A stretch of DNA of 64,000 nt from CBDFKY01 sp965248995 (GCA_965248995.1 CBDFKY010000016.1:1-64000); one strand, 5' to 3'. Counted from the first letter of the stretch, positions 26,485 through 35,858 are shown. Notes: a model not told the origin generated them from the sequence alone. Translations and numbers: made by a program.

Positions 26485-27720
26485 ATGACCGACAAGATCC
26501 GCGTGAAAACGCCCGTGGTAGATATGGACGGAGATGAAATGACCCGGATCCTCTGGCAATGGATCAAGGATGAACTGATTCATCCTTACCTCGACATCGA
26601 ATTACGATCGTTCGATCTATCCATCGCCAACCGGGACGCCACCGATGACCGGATTACCGTGGATGCGGCGAATGCTACGCGGGAACTGGGCGTCGGCGTC
26701 AAATGCGCCACCATCACGCCGGACGAGGCAAGGGTGAAGGAGTTCGGGTTGAAGGAAATGTGGAAATCTCCCAACGGTACGATACGTAATATCCTGGGAG
26801 GTACGATTTTTCGCGCCCCGATCATCATCGGCAGCGTGCCGAGATACGTACCGGGCTGGAAAAAACCGATTATCGTAGGGCGGCATGCGTACGGGGATCA
26901 ATACCGCGCCACCGACCTGCGGATTCCCGGCAAGGGAACCCTCAGCATCACTTTCACGCCGGAAGGCGGGGAGCCGGTACATCACCATGTCTATGATTTC
27001 GAGGATAAGGGGGTGGCGATGTGCATGTATAATCATGACGCTTCGATCCGCGGTTTCGCGGAGGCCAGCTTCCGTTATGCCCTGACGCGGACCCTGCCGC
27101 TGTATCTCTCGACCAAGAATACCATTCTCAAAGTCTATGACGGCGACTTCAAACAGATCTTCGACGATATTTACGCGACTTCCTTCAGGGAGGCCTTTGA
27201 GGAAGCGGGTATCTGGTATGAACACCGCTTGATCGACGATATGGTGGCGTATGCCATCAAGTCGGAGGGTGGTTTCGTGTGGGCTTGTAAGAATTACGAC
27301 GGTGACGTGCAGTCGGATGTCGTGGCACAGGGATTCGGATCACTCGGGTTGATGACCTCCATCCTCATCACGCCGGACGGAAAAACGGTGGAGACGGAAG
27401 CGGCGCACGGCACGGTCACCCGTCATTACCGACAGCACCAGCAGGGAAAGAATACTTCTACCAATTCCATCGCCAGTATTTTTGCCTGGACGTCGGCACT
27501 GGATTACCGTGCCCGGTTTGACGGTACACCGGAAGTCACCGCGTTCGCCAAATCACTGGAGCGGGCCTGCAAACAGACCGTGGAACGCGGCATCATGACC
27601 AAGGATTTATCGCTGCTGGTAGGCGGTAACCAAGCCTATGTGGGAAGCCGTGAGTTTATCCAAGCGGTGCGCCAGACACTAGATGGCGAAGTGACGGTGA
27701 ATGCGGCGGCCAGCGCCTGA
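26485..27720 (+). CDS. icd: NADP-dependent isocitrate dehydrogenase
   Basis: TCA-cycle enzyme of the homodimeric type shared with eukaryotes, 411 residues from the ATG at 26485, which has GAGGG at good spacing. Landmarks: DGDEMTRILWQWIKD, KCATITPDEARVKEF, KSPNGTIRNILGGT (isocitrate binding), GRHAYGDQYRATD, and EAAHGTVTRHYRQHQQG. The last five codons are part of a 15-bp tandem repeat that duplicates the stop. Confidence 0.97.
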   Translation: MTDKIRVKTPVVDMDGDEMTRILWQWIKDELIHPYLDIELRSFDLSIANRDATDDRITVDAANATRELGVGVKCATITPDEARVKEFGLKEMWKSPNGTIRNILGGTIFRAPIIIGSVPRYVPGWKKPIIVGRHAYGDQYRATDLRIPGKGTLSITFTPEGGEPVHHHVYDFEDKGVAMCMYNHDASIRGFAEASFRYALTRTLPLYLSTKNTILKVYDGDFKQIFDDIYATSFREAFEEAGIWYEHRLIDDMVAYAIKSEGGFVWACKNYDGDVQSDVVAQGFGSLGLMTSILITPDGKTVETEAAHGTVTRHYRQHQQGKNTSTNSIASIFAWTSALDYRARFDGTPEVTAFAKSLERACKQTVERGIMTKDLSLLVGGNQAYVGSREFIQAVRQTLDGEVTVNAAASA

Positions 27721-27750
27721 GTGGCCAGCGCCTGAGCGGCCAGCGCCTGA
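27706..27750 (+). repeat. 15-bp tandem repeat, three units, containing the icd stop codon
   Basis: Three units of GCGGCCAGCGCCTGA (the second reads GTGGCC...). The unit length is a multiple of three and each unit ends with TGA in the icd frame, so the gene has its own stop followed by two in-frame repeats of AASA/VASA plus stop. Likely a recent slippage expansion at the gene end. Confidence 0.85.
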
Positions 27751-27760
27751 AAGACAGGAT

Positions 27761-29224
27761 TCAGGCGTTCAGGCTGAGGTTTCCTAAACCGGCGAGCTGT
27801 TCCGGTAAAGCGTAGGCCCAGCCGGAAATGGAACCGGCGCCGAGGCAGATCACGTAATCTCCCGCCTCCGCATGCGCCCGGACCATGGCGGCGAGTTCCG
27901 AAGGCGAAGAAAGCGGCAGGACATGTTTATGGCCGTGGCTGCGCATACTGGTAATAAGCGCTTCCTGCGTAATACCCTCGATCGGCGTTTCTCCTGCCGC
28001 GTAAATATCGCTGATGAACACAATGTCGGCTTCGTTGGCAGCGCGGGAAAATTCGGTGAACAGGTCACGCACGCGGCTGTAGCGATGCGGCTGGATCACC
28101 GCGATGACCTTATGCGTGCCTGCCGCATGGCGCGCGCTTTTCAGAGTGGCCATGATCTCGACCGGATGGTGGCCGTAATCGTCGATGATCGTAATGCCGT
28201 CCACCACGCCCGTACGCGTGAAGCGCCGCTTGACTCCCTTGAATTCCAGCAATCCGCGTTTGATGACGTCCACCGTAATGCCCAGTTCCTGCGCGACAGC
28301 GATGGCGGCCAGCGCGTTCGTCAGATTATGGACTCCATGCATCGGCAGAGTAAATTCGCTCAACAGAGTGGGGGTATGTTTCATCCGGTCGGACACTTCC
28401 ACGTTGAAGTGCTGGCCGGTTTCGTCCCGGCTTATTTCCACGGCCCGTATATCGGCCTGTGCGCTCAGACCATAGGTGATGATGCGGCGATCCTGAATCT
28501 GTCCGACCAGTTCCTGAACCACCGGGTGATCCAGGCACATGACGCAGAAGCCGTAGAAAGGGACGTTTTCAAGGAATTGTCGGAATGCCGCCTTGAGCGC
28601 GTCGAACGATCCATAATAATCGAGATGCTCGGGGTCGATGTTGGTAACCACCGCGATGGTGGCGGGCAGGCGCGTGAAGGTGCCGTCCGACTCATCCGCT
28701 TCCACCACCATCCATTCGCCTTTGCCGAGTTTGGCGTTGGTACCGTAAGCATTGATGATGCCGCCGTTGATCACGGTCGGTTGCAGGCCGCCTGCGTCGA
28801 GCAGGGCGGCGGTGAGTGACGTGGTGGTGGTCTTGCCATGCGTGCCGGAAACCGCTACCGTCATTTTCAACCGCACCAGTTCCGCCAGCATTTCGGAGCG
28901 GCGCACCACGGGAATGCGACGCGCCCTAGCCGCTTCCACTTCCGGATTTCCTTCCTTGACGGCGGAGGAAATGACCACTACGGCCACGTCACCTATGTTT
29001 TCCGCCTTATGGCCGATATTCACCGTGACCCCGTGTTCCCGCAGACGCGTGACGTTCGCGTTTTCCGAAATATCCGAGCCCTGTACTTTATAGCCCAGAT
29101 TAGTCAGGATTTCCGCGATGCCGCTCATCCCGATGCCGCCGATGCCGATGATATGAATCAGTCCCACATCCAGCGGAAGCGTATGGGAGAGGGGAAGGCG
29201 TTTCAAGGGCAAGGTAATCATCAT
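27761..29224 (-). CDS. murC: UDP-N-acetylmuramate--L-alanine ligase
   Basis: Adds L-Ala to UDP-MurNAc, first step of the stem peptide. 487 residues. N-terminal Rossmann motif HIIGIGGIGMSGIAEIL, ATP loop VSGTHGKTTTTSL, central VEADESDGTF and NIDPEHLDYYG, C-terminal IDDYGHHPVEI. It is away from a mur/fts cluster: neighbours are icd (convergent) and cysQ, whose stop it overlaps by four bases. Confidence 0.97.
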   Translation of the reverse strand: MMITLPLKRLPLSHTLPLDVGLIHIIGIGGIGMSGIAEILTNLGYKVQGSDISENANVTRLREHGVTVNIGHKAENIGDVAVVVISSAVKEGNPEVEAARARRIPVVRRSEMLAELVRLKMTVAVSGTHGKTTTTSLTAALLDAGGLQPTVINGGIINAYGTNAKLGKGEWMVVEADESDGTFTRLPATIAVVTNIDPEHLDYYGSFDALKAAFRQFLENVPFYGFCVMCLDHPVVQELVGQIQDRRIITYGLSAQADIRAVEISRDETGQHFNVEVSDRMKHTPTLLSEFTLPMHGVHNLTNALAAIAVAQELGITVDVIKRGLLEFKGVKRRFTRTGVVDGITIIDDYGHHPVEIMATLKSARHAAGTHKVIAVIQPHRYSRVRDLFTEFSRAANEADIVFISDIYAAGETPIEGITQEALITSMRSHGHKHVLPLSSPSELAAMVRAHAEAGDYVICLGAGSISGWAYALPEQLAGLGNLSLNA

Positions 29225-30006
29225 TTTCCTGCGGGGTTCGCTTTACGGGCGACGAAATGGCTGTTGCGAAAATCAGGTTTACCGTAACGCAGAGGCTGGT
29301 CGGTGGCAAGATCATAGACATCTCCACCCGCGGCGAGAAGAATCGCATGGCCGGCGGCTGTGTCCCATTCCATCGTAGGGCCGTAACGGGGGTAAATGTC
29401 TGCTGCGCCTTCCGCGAGGCGGCAGAATTTCAGGGAACTGGATGCCCTCGTAAATGAGGTGGTGCCGTATTTCGCGAACATCGCCTGCTCTTTTTCGGAT
29501 CCGTGACGACTGCTGGTCATGGCGTGTAGTCCTTCAGAAGGCGGCAGGCGCATCCTGATATATTTTTTTTCCTCATTCTTTTCTATCAGGTAAGCTTTTT
29601 CTCCATATGCACCGCCGTACAGCTGGTTCAGCGCCGGAATATAAATCAGGCCGAGCACAGGAACATGGCCGTAGATCAATCCGATATTGACGGTGAATTC
29701 ATCCTCTCCTCTGATGAAACCTTTGGTGCCGTCCAGCGGATCGACACACCAGAATATCCCTTTTTCCGCGACGGACATGTCGTGCATCCCTTCTTCGGAG
29801 ACGATCGGAATATCAGGAGTCAATTTTTCAAGTGCGGTGACGATGTACGTGTCCGCCGCTTTGTCGGCTTCCGTGACAGGGCTTTTGTCCTGTTTTATTT
29901 CTGAGACATATCCTTTGGCACGATAATCGAGGATGATTCTCCCCGCTTCGCGGGTAACCGGCTCAAGCGCTTCCATCCATCCGTTTAAGGGGAGGAGGGA
30001 AATCAT
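29221..30006 (-). CDS. cysQ: 3'(2'),5'-bisphosphate nucleotidase CysQ
   Basis: Mg-dependent phosphatase of the inositol-monophosphatase superfamily; CysQ recycles the PAP by-product of sulfate assimilation. 261 residues. Metal ligands in VSEEG and DPLDGTKGF, plus the C-terminal MEWDTAAGHAILLAAGG. FRNSHFVAR near the end is characteristic of CysQ rather than SuhB. Overlaps the murC start by four bases, so the two are translated together. Confidence 0.9.
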   Translation of the reverse strand: MISLLPLNGWMEALEPVTREAGRIILDYRAKGYVSEIKQDKSPVTEADKAADTYIVTALEKLTPDIPIVSEEGMHDMSVAEKGIFWCVDPLDGTKGFIRGEDEFTVNIGLIYGHVPVLGLIYIPALNQLYGGAYGEKAYLIEKNEEKKYIRMRLPPSEGLHAMTSSRHGSEKEQAMFAKYGTTSFTRASSSLKFCRLAEGAADIYPRYGPTMEWDTAAGHAILLAAGGDVYDLATDQPLRYGKPDFRNSHFVARKANPAGK

Positions 30007-30016
30007 CGGAAAGTTT

Positions 30017-30310
30017 TCAGGCGGCTTTCGCTTTGGCGGCTTTGCGAATCTTGTGTTTCAGCGCGAGCGCTTCCGGCGTGAGTTTCAGGCTCGGAGTATT
30101 CAGCAGGTATCCGTCAAGGCCGCCGTTATGCTCGATGGAGCGAAGCGTGGAAACGGGGATTTTGAGAGTGATTTTCTGGCCAAGCGCGTCGCTCGTCAAT
30201 GAAACCCCCTGGATATTCGGGTTGAAACGGCGGCGCGTTCTACGGTTGGAATGCGACACGTTGTTGCCGAACTGGGCGGATTTTCCTGTTAATGTGCAGC
30301 GTCTGGACAT
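30017..30310 (-). CDS. rpmB: 50S ribosomal protein L28
   Basis: 97 residues from the ATG at 30310: MSRRCTLTGKSAQFGNNVSHSNRRTRRRF is the L28 signature, split here as MSRRCTLTGK and HSNRRTRRRFNPN. The C-terminal KHKIRKAAKAKAA tail is the longer form usual in alphaproteobacteria. The open frame upstream of 30310 is not needed. It stands alone, not with rpmG. Confidence 0.95.
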   Translation of the reverse strand: MSRRCTLTGKSAQFGNNVSHSNRRTRRRFNPNIQGVSLTSDALGQKITLKIPVSTLRSIEHNGGLDGYLLNTPSLKLTPEALALKHKIRKAAKAKAA

Positions 30311-30378
30311 AATTAAGCTCATCAATGATACGTAAAAAACCATACATATCCCAGACAAGGCGCCGTGGTCAAGCATTT

Positions 30379-30828
30379 TTAAGCCAGCGAGCGCGCCGCC
30401 TGTCCGACACCGCTCGGCGCCGAAATATGCGGCCCCTCGATGCGGGCGGCTTCGATCAGCGGTCCGGAAATGTGTGCGCCCTCGATGCGGTGAGCGGCTT
30501 CGATCGGCAGCCCGCTGATCTGCGGCGCTTCGATCTGGGGAGCCTCGATATTGGCGGATACGCGGCCGAGATCGTGTGTGTTCCATGCAGCAATGGTATC
30601 CATGGAGACGAAGATACCGCGCCACATCCCCCCGCACGCGGGACCGCGCCCCATCCACGCATGGGAGATGATCTTCGCTTGCATGATGCCGGGCGAGGTG
30701 CCGACGCTGAATCCCAGAGACGGAAGTACGCTGAATAACCGCGCTCCAGGATCGGTTTGTGTCTGCTGCATGGTCTGCAGCGTCGAAAACTGCTGGAGCA
30801 TGTTTAAATTGACGTCCGAGTTTACCAT
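30379..30828 (-). CDS. Orphan protein ending in a nine-unit five-residue repeat
   Basis: 149 residues, no signal peptide. Residues 94-139 consist of nine units of the pattern I-[ES]-[AG]-x-x, for example IEAPQ, IEAPQ, ISGLP, IEGAH, ISGPL; one unit has six residues. The period of five with a buried Ile and small residue suggests a beta-solenoid-like rod, but the phase is not the A(D/N)Lxx of classical pentapeptide-repeat proteins. The N-terminal 90 residues are not recognised. It could be a fragment of a longer repeat protein. Confidence 0.55.
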   Translation of the reverse strand: MVNSDVNLNMLQQFSTLQTMQQTQTDPGARLFSVLPSLGFSVGTSPGIMQAKIISHAWMGRGPACGGMWRGIFVSMDTIAAWNTHDLGRVSANIEAPQIEAPQISGLPIEAAHRIEGAHISGPLIEAARIEGPHISAPSGVGQAARSLA

Positions 30829-30887
30829 GCCCTGATTTCCTGATGATTAGCTGCTTAAGCTTACCAGCAATGCATGACGGTTGTATG

Positions 30888-31358
30888 TCAGCCGAGCCAT
30901 CGCTTCGCCAGCAGGCAGACCACAATCGCCGCGATCGCGGCCAGCGTATCGTCCAGCATCACGCCAAGACCGCCTTTGATATGCCTGTCCGCCCACGAGA
31001 TGGGCCAGGGTTTCAGAATATCGAAAAAACGAAACAAACCGAACGCGATCGCGTAGCCTGTAAAAGTCATCGGTACGAATGCAAGCACCAGCCACATGCC
31101 CGATACTTCATCGATAACGACTTCTTTCGGGTCACCGCTTAAGCCTGACTCCGTCATATAGCGGTCCGTAGCCATTATCCCCACCACGAAAACGATCGCT
31201 GCGGCGATATACAATGCAACGTTGCCATAGGCTTCCTGCAATATATATCCTGCCGGAAGCGCCGCCAGCGATCCCCATGTGCCGGGAGCACCCGGAGCAT
31301 TACCCGCCCCGAACCACGTGGCGATATAGGAACTCGGCGTATGTTTGATAATGGACAT
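30888..31358 (-). CDS. pgpA: Phosphatidylglycerophosphatase A
   Basis: Removes phosphate from phosphatidylglycerophosphate in the inner membrane to give phosphatidylglycerol. About 156 residues from the ATG at 31358; the frame also has a TTG at 31394. Motifs of the family: GAGNAPGAPGTWGSLAALP near the N-terminus, VIDEVSGMWL, and FFDILKPWPISWADRHIKGGLGVMLDD. Four hydrophobic segments. Confidence 0.93.
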   Translation of the reverse strand: MSIIKHTPSSYIATWFGAGNAPGAPGTWGSLAALPAGYILQEAYGNVALYIAAAIVFVVGIMATDRYMTESGLSGDPKEVVIDEVSGMWLVLAFVPMTFTGYAIAFGLFRFFDILKPWPISWADRHIKGGLGVMLDDTLAAIAAIVVCLLAKRWLG

Positions 31359-31417
31359 GACGGCTATCCCACACTTTCGGTCCAGCGCCGTCAACTAAAA
31401 ACTTGGACTCTATCCTG

Positions 31418-31744
31418 TCAATAACCACCGAACTTATTTTTCTGCTGATACGTATCCGCTCCGAATCCGCCGTATTTCTCGCCTCTGCCGTAAGTATCCA
31501 GCGGCTCTTTAGCCAGCGGCTTTTCAGTGTTTTGCGTGGCGCCGGCCTTATTCTTGTCAGCGTCGCTTCCGGGGCTTATGTGCCTTACCGCCACATCCGT
31601 GTCGGACTGAGTCTGGTGGCTCTGGGTGTTATTCGTCTGGCTGTCGCTGCCGGTTACGGACCCTGAACTGGCATCGGTCTGCTGCGCCTGAGCATTTCCC
31701 ATCATCGCTGCGGCAACCGCCATCATCAATATCGTTTTTTTCAT
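31418..31744 (-). CDS. Small secreted Ser/Thr/Gln-rich protein, unknown function
   Basis: 108 residues with a textbook Sec signal peptide (MKKTILMMAVAAAMMGNAQA, cleavage after AQA). The mature part is low-complexity, rich in Gln, Ser, Thr, Asp and Gly, and ends with a Gly/Tyr-rich tail (RGEKYGGFGADTYQQKNKFGGY split over about 22 residues). No cysteine, no lipobox, no family recognised. Probably a periplasmic or surface protein. Confidence 0.7.
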   Translation of the reverse strand: MKKTILMMAVAAAMMGNAQAQQTDASSGSVTGSDSQTNNTQSHQTQSDTDVAVRHISPGSDADKNKAGATQNTEKPLAKEPLDTYGRGEKYGGFGADTYQQKNKFGGY

Positions 31745-31830
31745 ATGATTTTCCTTATGTTTCAGAAAGGATAATAATCCTGAAGTCGTAAAAAACGTAT
31801 AGTGTTCTCCACCCGGTATTTAAACCGGTA

Positions 31831-33198
31831 TCAGTGATGACCCTGACGCTCAATCCATTGGACAAGACCGGAGATGTGAGTAAGAGGTGTCAACGCTATA
31901 CCCGTTACGGCTTCCAGCGTTTCGGTTTTGGACAGGACGGCGTGCTTGAAGCCCAGCTTTACCGCCTCGCGCAGGCGCATGGCCGTATGGGGGACGGGGC
32001 GGATGTCTCCGGATAATCCTATTTCACCGAGAAAAATCGTATCCAGCGGCAGGGCGATGTCCAGCCGCGCCGAAATCAACGCCGCCGCTGCCGCCATATC
32101 CGCCGAAGGGTCGTTGATTTTGTACCCGCCTGCTACGTTCAGATACACTTCCCGGTCGGCGAGCGGCATACCCCCGCGCGCTTCCAGCACGGCGAGCAGC
32201 ATGGACAGCCGCGCCGCTTCCCACCCTACCACCGCCCGGCGCGGGGTCGCATACTGGCTCGGCGAGACCAGCGCTTCCAGTTCGAGCAGCACGGGTCGGG
32301 TGCCTTCCATGCCCGCATGGATGGCGGCGCCGCTGACCGGCGTATCCCGGTGCGAGAGGAACAGCGAGGAAGGATTGCCCACTTCCTCCAGCCCGCGCTC
32401 CGCCATGCTGAACACCCCGACTTCGCCCGCCGCCCCGTAACGGTTCTTCACCGAGCGGATGAGGCGGTAGAGATGGCTGCGCTCGCCTTCGAAATACAGC
32501 ACCGTATCCACCATATGTTCCAGCACGCGCGGCCCGGCGATCTGTCCTTCCTTGGTCACATGCCCGACAAGGATCACGGTGATGTCGCGCTTCTTGGCGA
32601 TCCTCACCAGTTCCGCGGCGGACGCTCTTACCTGCGCCACCGTGCCGGGGGCGGAATCCAGCGAGTCGAGGTACATGGTCTGGATAGAGTCGATCACCAC
32701 CAGCGCCGGGGCTTCCATTTTCTTGAGCAGGCCGACGATATCACGCACGGACGTGACGCTCGCGAGGCTGACTCTCGCCTTGCCAAGCCCCAGGCGTCCG
32801 GCCCGCATCTGGATCTGTGAGGCGGATTCTTCTCCTGAAATATATACTACGCCGCAAACGGCGCCGACATTGGCGCATACCTGCAACAGCAGGGTGGATT
32901 TACCGATGCCGGGATCACCGCCCACCAGCACCGCCGCACCGGCCACCAGACCGCCGCCGAGCGTCCGGTCGAGCTCGGCGAACCCGGTGCCGATACGATC
33001 CGGTAGCGATATTTCAGCATCCAGCGAGGTCAAAGGCACGGTCGCGCTTTTAATGGAAGCCGTCAGGCTTTTCGGGGTGGTGTCCTGCCGCTCCTCCACC
33101 AGAGTATCCCATGCACCGCAGGCGCTGCATTTGCCCGCCCAGCGGGGATGGATCGCGCCGCAGGCCTGACAGACATAATGAGTGAGTGATTTCGCCAT
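31831..33198 (-). CDS. radA: DNA repair protein RadA
   Basis: RecA-like branch-migration ATPase, 455 residues from the ATG at 33198 (a TTG three codons upstream opens the frame). N-terminal zinc finger with CQACG and CSACG, Walker A GGDPGIGKSTLL, the RadA-specific KNRYG motif, and a C-terminal Lon-protease-like domain (LDIALPLDTIFLGEIGLSGDIRPV). All parts look intact. Confidence 0.97.
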   Translation of the reverse strand: MAKSLTHYVCQACGAIHPRWAGKCSACGAWDTLVEERQDTTPKSLTASIKSATVPLTSLDAEISLPDRIGTGFAELDRTLGGGLVAGAAVLVGGDPGIGKSTLLLQVCANVGAVCGVVYISGEESASQIQMRAGRLGLGKARVSLASVTSVRDIVGLLKKMEAPALVVIDSIQTMYLDSLDSAPGTVAQVRASAAELVRIAKKRDITVILVGHVTKEGQIAGPRVLEHMVDTVLYFEGERSHLYRLIRSVKNRYGAAGEVGVFSMAERGLEEVGNPSSLFLSHRDTPVSGAAIHAGMEGTRPVLLELEALVSPSQYATPRRAVVGWEAARLSMLLAVLEARGGMPLADREVYLNVAGGYKINDPSADMAAAAALISARLDIALPLDTIFLGEIGLSGDIRPVPHTAMRLREAVKLGFKHAVLSKTETLEAVTGIALTPLTHISGLVQWIERQGHH

Positions 33199-33203
33199 AA
33201 AGT

Positions 33204-33935
33204 TCAAACGGGTTTACGGGCCATGACGATCCACATGAGCGAACAGGCTTTAGCAATATAATTTCGGGACGATTCAACGATCAAACCTGATTCTGCCAGC
33301 ACCTTCGCGTATGGATGCGTGGGAATCCATTCACCGATAATCACCTTTCCCCCCGGTTTAAGGACACGGACGATCTCTTTTAAAGCCTGTGCCCGCTCCC
33401 TTTTATCTTCGATGTTATGAATGCAGAATAATGACATAACGACATCCACGGATTGATTCGGAAGTTGCAGATCTCTTGCGTCTCCGTCATACAATTCGGT
33501 GCGCTGCGCAACCTGTTCAACCGTAATGTTCTTCAAGGCATTCTGCTGTGTGTTGCCGGATAAGTCCTTGCTATTCCAGATATCAATTCCGATGGAGCGG
33601 CCCGATATAAGCCGTTTCGCGGCGCCTATCATAAGCAGTCCCCGCCCTGTTCCTATATCGAGCACGGTTTCATCGCCGCGCCACGGCACCTGATTTAATA
33701 TGAAATCGCGGATGTGTCGCTTGGTGACCAGACAGTAAAAAATCATCGAACTGCCGAGTGTCAACAGTGTCAGGGCAGTAAGCCAGAGCGCCAGGATGAT
33801 GAAAGATGTTAAGCCGCCTACTAAACCGACAGGAAAAAAGAATGCTGCGGTGCCGATAATCAGCGCTCCCAGAAACAAGGAAATATTGACGTAGGGAGCA
33901 TCAAAACCATAATCAGCGACATTTTTCTCCATCAT
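33204..33935 (-). CDS. Class I SAM-dependent methyltransferase with N-terminal membrane segments
   Basis: 243 residues from the ATG at 33935, which has AAGGA five bases upstream; the frame further upstream overlaps the start of the divergent reductase and is ignored. Two hydrophobic helices come first (NISLFLGALIIGTAAFFF, then FIILALWLTALTLLTLG). They are followed by a methyltransferase fold with the SAM motif VLDIGTGRGLLMIGAA and VLKPGGKVIIGEW. The substrate is unknown; the membrane anchor suggests a lipid or quinone-like molecule, which is inference. Five bases upstream of radA. Confidence 0.82.
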   Translation of the reverse strand: MMEKNVADYGFDAPYVNISLFLGALIIGTAAFFFPVGLVGGLTSFIILALWLTALTLLTLGSSMIFYCLVTKRHIRDFILNQVPWRGDETVLDIGTGRGLLMIGAAKRLISGRSIGIDIWNSKDLSGNTQQNALKNITVEQVAQRTELYDGDARDLQLPNQSVDVVMSLFCIHNIEDKRERAQALKEIVRVLKPGGKVIIGEWIPTHPYAKVLAESGLIVESSRNYIAKACSLMWIVMARKPV

Positions 33936-33989
33936 AAAAATCCTTGATTTATACTTGTCACATAACAGCTTTTTACTTACAAGAGCAAG

Positions 33990-35003
33990 ATGCAAACCCA
34001 TCATTCCACTGACATCGCCATCATCGGGGCCGGACCGGTCGGGTTGTTCGCCATCTTTCAGTGTGGGATGCTTAAAATGCGCTGCCACGTGGTGGATACG
34101 TTGGAAGGCATCGGCGGTCAATGCACGGCGCTCTATCCGGAAAAACCGATTTACGATATTCCCGCGTTCCCGTCCATCGAAGCGGCGGACCTGATCACCC
34201 GGCTGGAGACGCAGGCGGCCGCGTTTCAGCCGACATATCATCTGGGTCAGCGTGTGGAGACATTAAAAAAACAGGATGACGGCTGGCAGCTGACGACTTC
34301 CGCGGGTACGGTCATCACGGCGAAAGCCGTGATCATCGCGGCGGGGTGCGGGGCGTTCGGACCGAACCGTCCGCCTCTTGCGGGTATTGAAGAGTATGAA
34401 GGAAAAAGCATCTTCTATATGGTCGCCCGCAAGGAAGCGTTTCGTGGCAAGCGCATCGTCATCGCCGGAGGGGGAGACTCGGCGGTCGACTGGGCGATTT
34501 CGCTGGCCGATATCGCTTCGCATATCTACGTCGTGCATCGCCGCGGTAAATTGCGGGCCGCGCCCGAGAGCATCTACCAGCTGGAGCGTCTGGCGCGGGA
34601 ACGGGATGATGTCGAACTGGTCATTCCTTATCAGCTGCACGGCCTGGAAGGCGCGGGCGGACAGCTTTCCGCCGTCAACGTCGCCACGCTGGAAGGGGAA
34701 ATAAGAAATTTACCCGCCGATATATTGCTGCCGTTCTTCGGGTTGAGCATGGAACTCGGCCCTATCGGCGAGTGGGGGCTGGGGCTCGACATGCATCATA
34801 TCACAGTGCAGCCCACGACGATGCAGACCAATGCGGAAGGCATTTTCGCCATCGGCGATATCGTCACTTATCCCCATAAGCTCAAACTGATTCTCTGCGG
34901 TTTTTCAGAGGCGGCCATGGCGGCCCATGCGGCCTATGTGCATGTCTATCCGGACACCGCCCTGCATTTCGAATATTCCACCAGCAAAGGCGTGGCGGCT
35001 TGA
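33990..35003 (+). CDS. Ferredoxin/flavodoxin--NADP reductase, thioredoxin-reductase-like
   Basis: FAD enzyme of the TrxR-like FNR family (YumC type), 337 residues. FAD motif IIGAGPVGLFAIF, GGQCTALYPEKPIYDIPAFP typical of this family, NADP motif IAGGGDSAVDWA, and the C-terminal GIFAIGDIVTYPHKLKLI. The CxxC of true thioredoxin reductases is absent where it would be expected. The stop overlaps the TTG start of prmC. Confidence 0.92.
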   Translation: MQTHHSTDIAIIGAGPVGLFAIFQCGMLKMRCHVVDTLEGIGGQCTALYPEKPIYDIPAFPSIEAADLITRLETQAAAFQPTYHLGQRVETLKKQDDGWQLTTSAGTVITAKAVIIAAGCGAFGPNRPPLAGIEEYEGKSIFYMVARKEAFRGKRIVIAGGGDSAVDWAISLADIASHIYVVHRRGKLRAAPESIYQLERLARERDDVELVIPYQLHGLEGAGGQLSAVNVATLEGEIRNLPADILLPFFGLSMELGPIGEWGLGLDMHHITVQPTTMQTNAEGIFAIGDIVTYPHKLKLILCGFSEAAMAAHAAYVHVYPDTALHFEYSTSKGVAA

Positions 35004-35800
35004 AAAGCCCGGCGATCGACCCGCTGGATGCCCGGCTGCTGCTTCAGCACGTACTGGGTATTTCCGCGGAAGAATATCTGCGCAGTTCCCCCGTTCGATT
35101 AAACGCATCGCAGGAAGAAATGTATGAGGGATTGATGGCGCGGCGGCAGGCGGGCGAACCGGTCGCGAAAATCATCGGGCAAAAACCTTTCTGGAAACAT
35201 CATTTCCTGACGAACCGCCATACGCTGGATCCCCGACCTGAGAGCGAGCATATCATCGAAGCGGCGCTCGCCCATCGTCCGGATATTATGGCCCCCCACC
35301 GCATCCTTGACTGCGGCACCGGTACGGGCTGCCTGCTGCTTTCCCTGCTGCACGAATATCCGAACGCTACCGGTATCGGCATCGACATTCTGCCGGAAGC
35401 GCTCATGACGGCAAAAGAAACCGCGGGACGCCTGGGCCTGGAAGAACGCGCGGATTTCAGGCATTTGCCGTGGACAGACCTGCATGAACCGGTGTATGAT
35501 ATCGTAGTCAGTAATCCTCCGTATATTCCAACGCTTGACATTGCTTCGTTAATGTCGGATGTTGCCTGTTATGACCCTTACGCGGCGCTGGATGGTGGCG
35601 AGGATGGTCTGGATGCTTACCGCGAACTGTTTGCCCATATGCCACGCCTGCTTAAACCCTCCGGTATCTTTATCTGCGAAATCGGGGTGGAACAGGAAGC
35701 TGGCGTAGTTGCCTTAGGAATGTCCGCATCCATGTCCTATCACGGAACATGGAAGGATCTGGCCGGTATTCCTCGAGTTTTGCTGTGGGAATATGAATGA
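35000..35800 (+). CDS. prmC: Release-factor glutamine methyltransferase (TTG start)
   Basis: Methylates the GGQ glutamine of peptide-chain release factors. 266 residues, slightly short. The helical N-terminal domain runs to about residue 75, RPESEHIIEAAL is the family form of RPDTE, the SAM motif is ILDCGTGTGCLLLSLL, and the catalytic NPPY is in IVSNPPYIP. Start TTG at 35000 overlaps the reductase stop (TTGA). prfA, its frequent neighbour, is absent; the DUF4167 gene follows, which is a usual alphaproteobacterial arrangement. Confidence 0.93.
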   Translation: MKSPAIDPLDARLLLQHVLGISAEEYLRSSPVRLNASQEEMYEGLMARRQAGEPVAKIIGQKPFWKHHFLTNRHTLDPRPESEHIIEAALAHRPDIMAPHRILDCGTGTGCLLLSLLHEYPNATGIGIDILPEALMTAKETAGRLGLEERADFRHLPWTDLHEPVYDIVVSNPPYIPTLDIASLMSDVACYDPYAALDGGEDGLDAYRELFAHMPRLLKPSGIFICEIGVEQEAGVVALGMSASMSYHGTWKDLAGIPRVLLWEYE

Positions 35801-35858
35801 CCGGATACTGAACAGAATTGATGACACCAACCCCCAACCTTAAAAGAGAAGTACGGGA

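Noticed and set aside
30311..30925. N-terminal extension of L28 upstream of 30310
   Set aside because: L28 proteins start at MSRRC; the extension overlaps other genes and shows no similarity.
31800..31835. CCGGT-ATTTAA-ACCGG hairpin behind radA as a terminator
   Set aside because: Five-base stem without a T run on the radA strand; could be chance.
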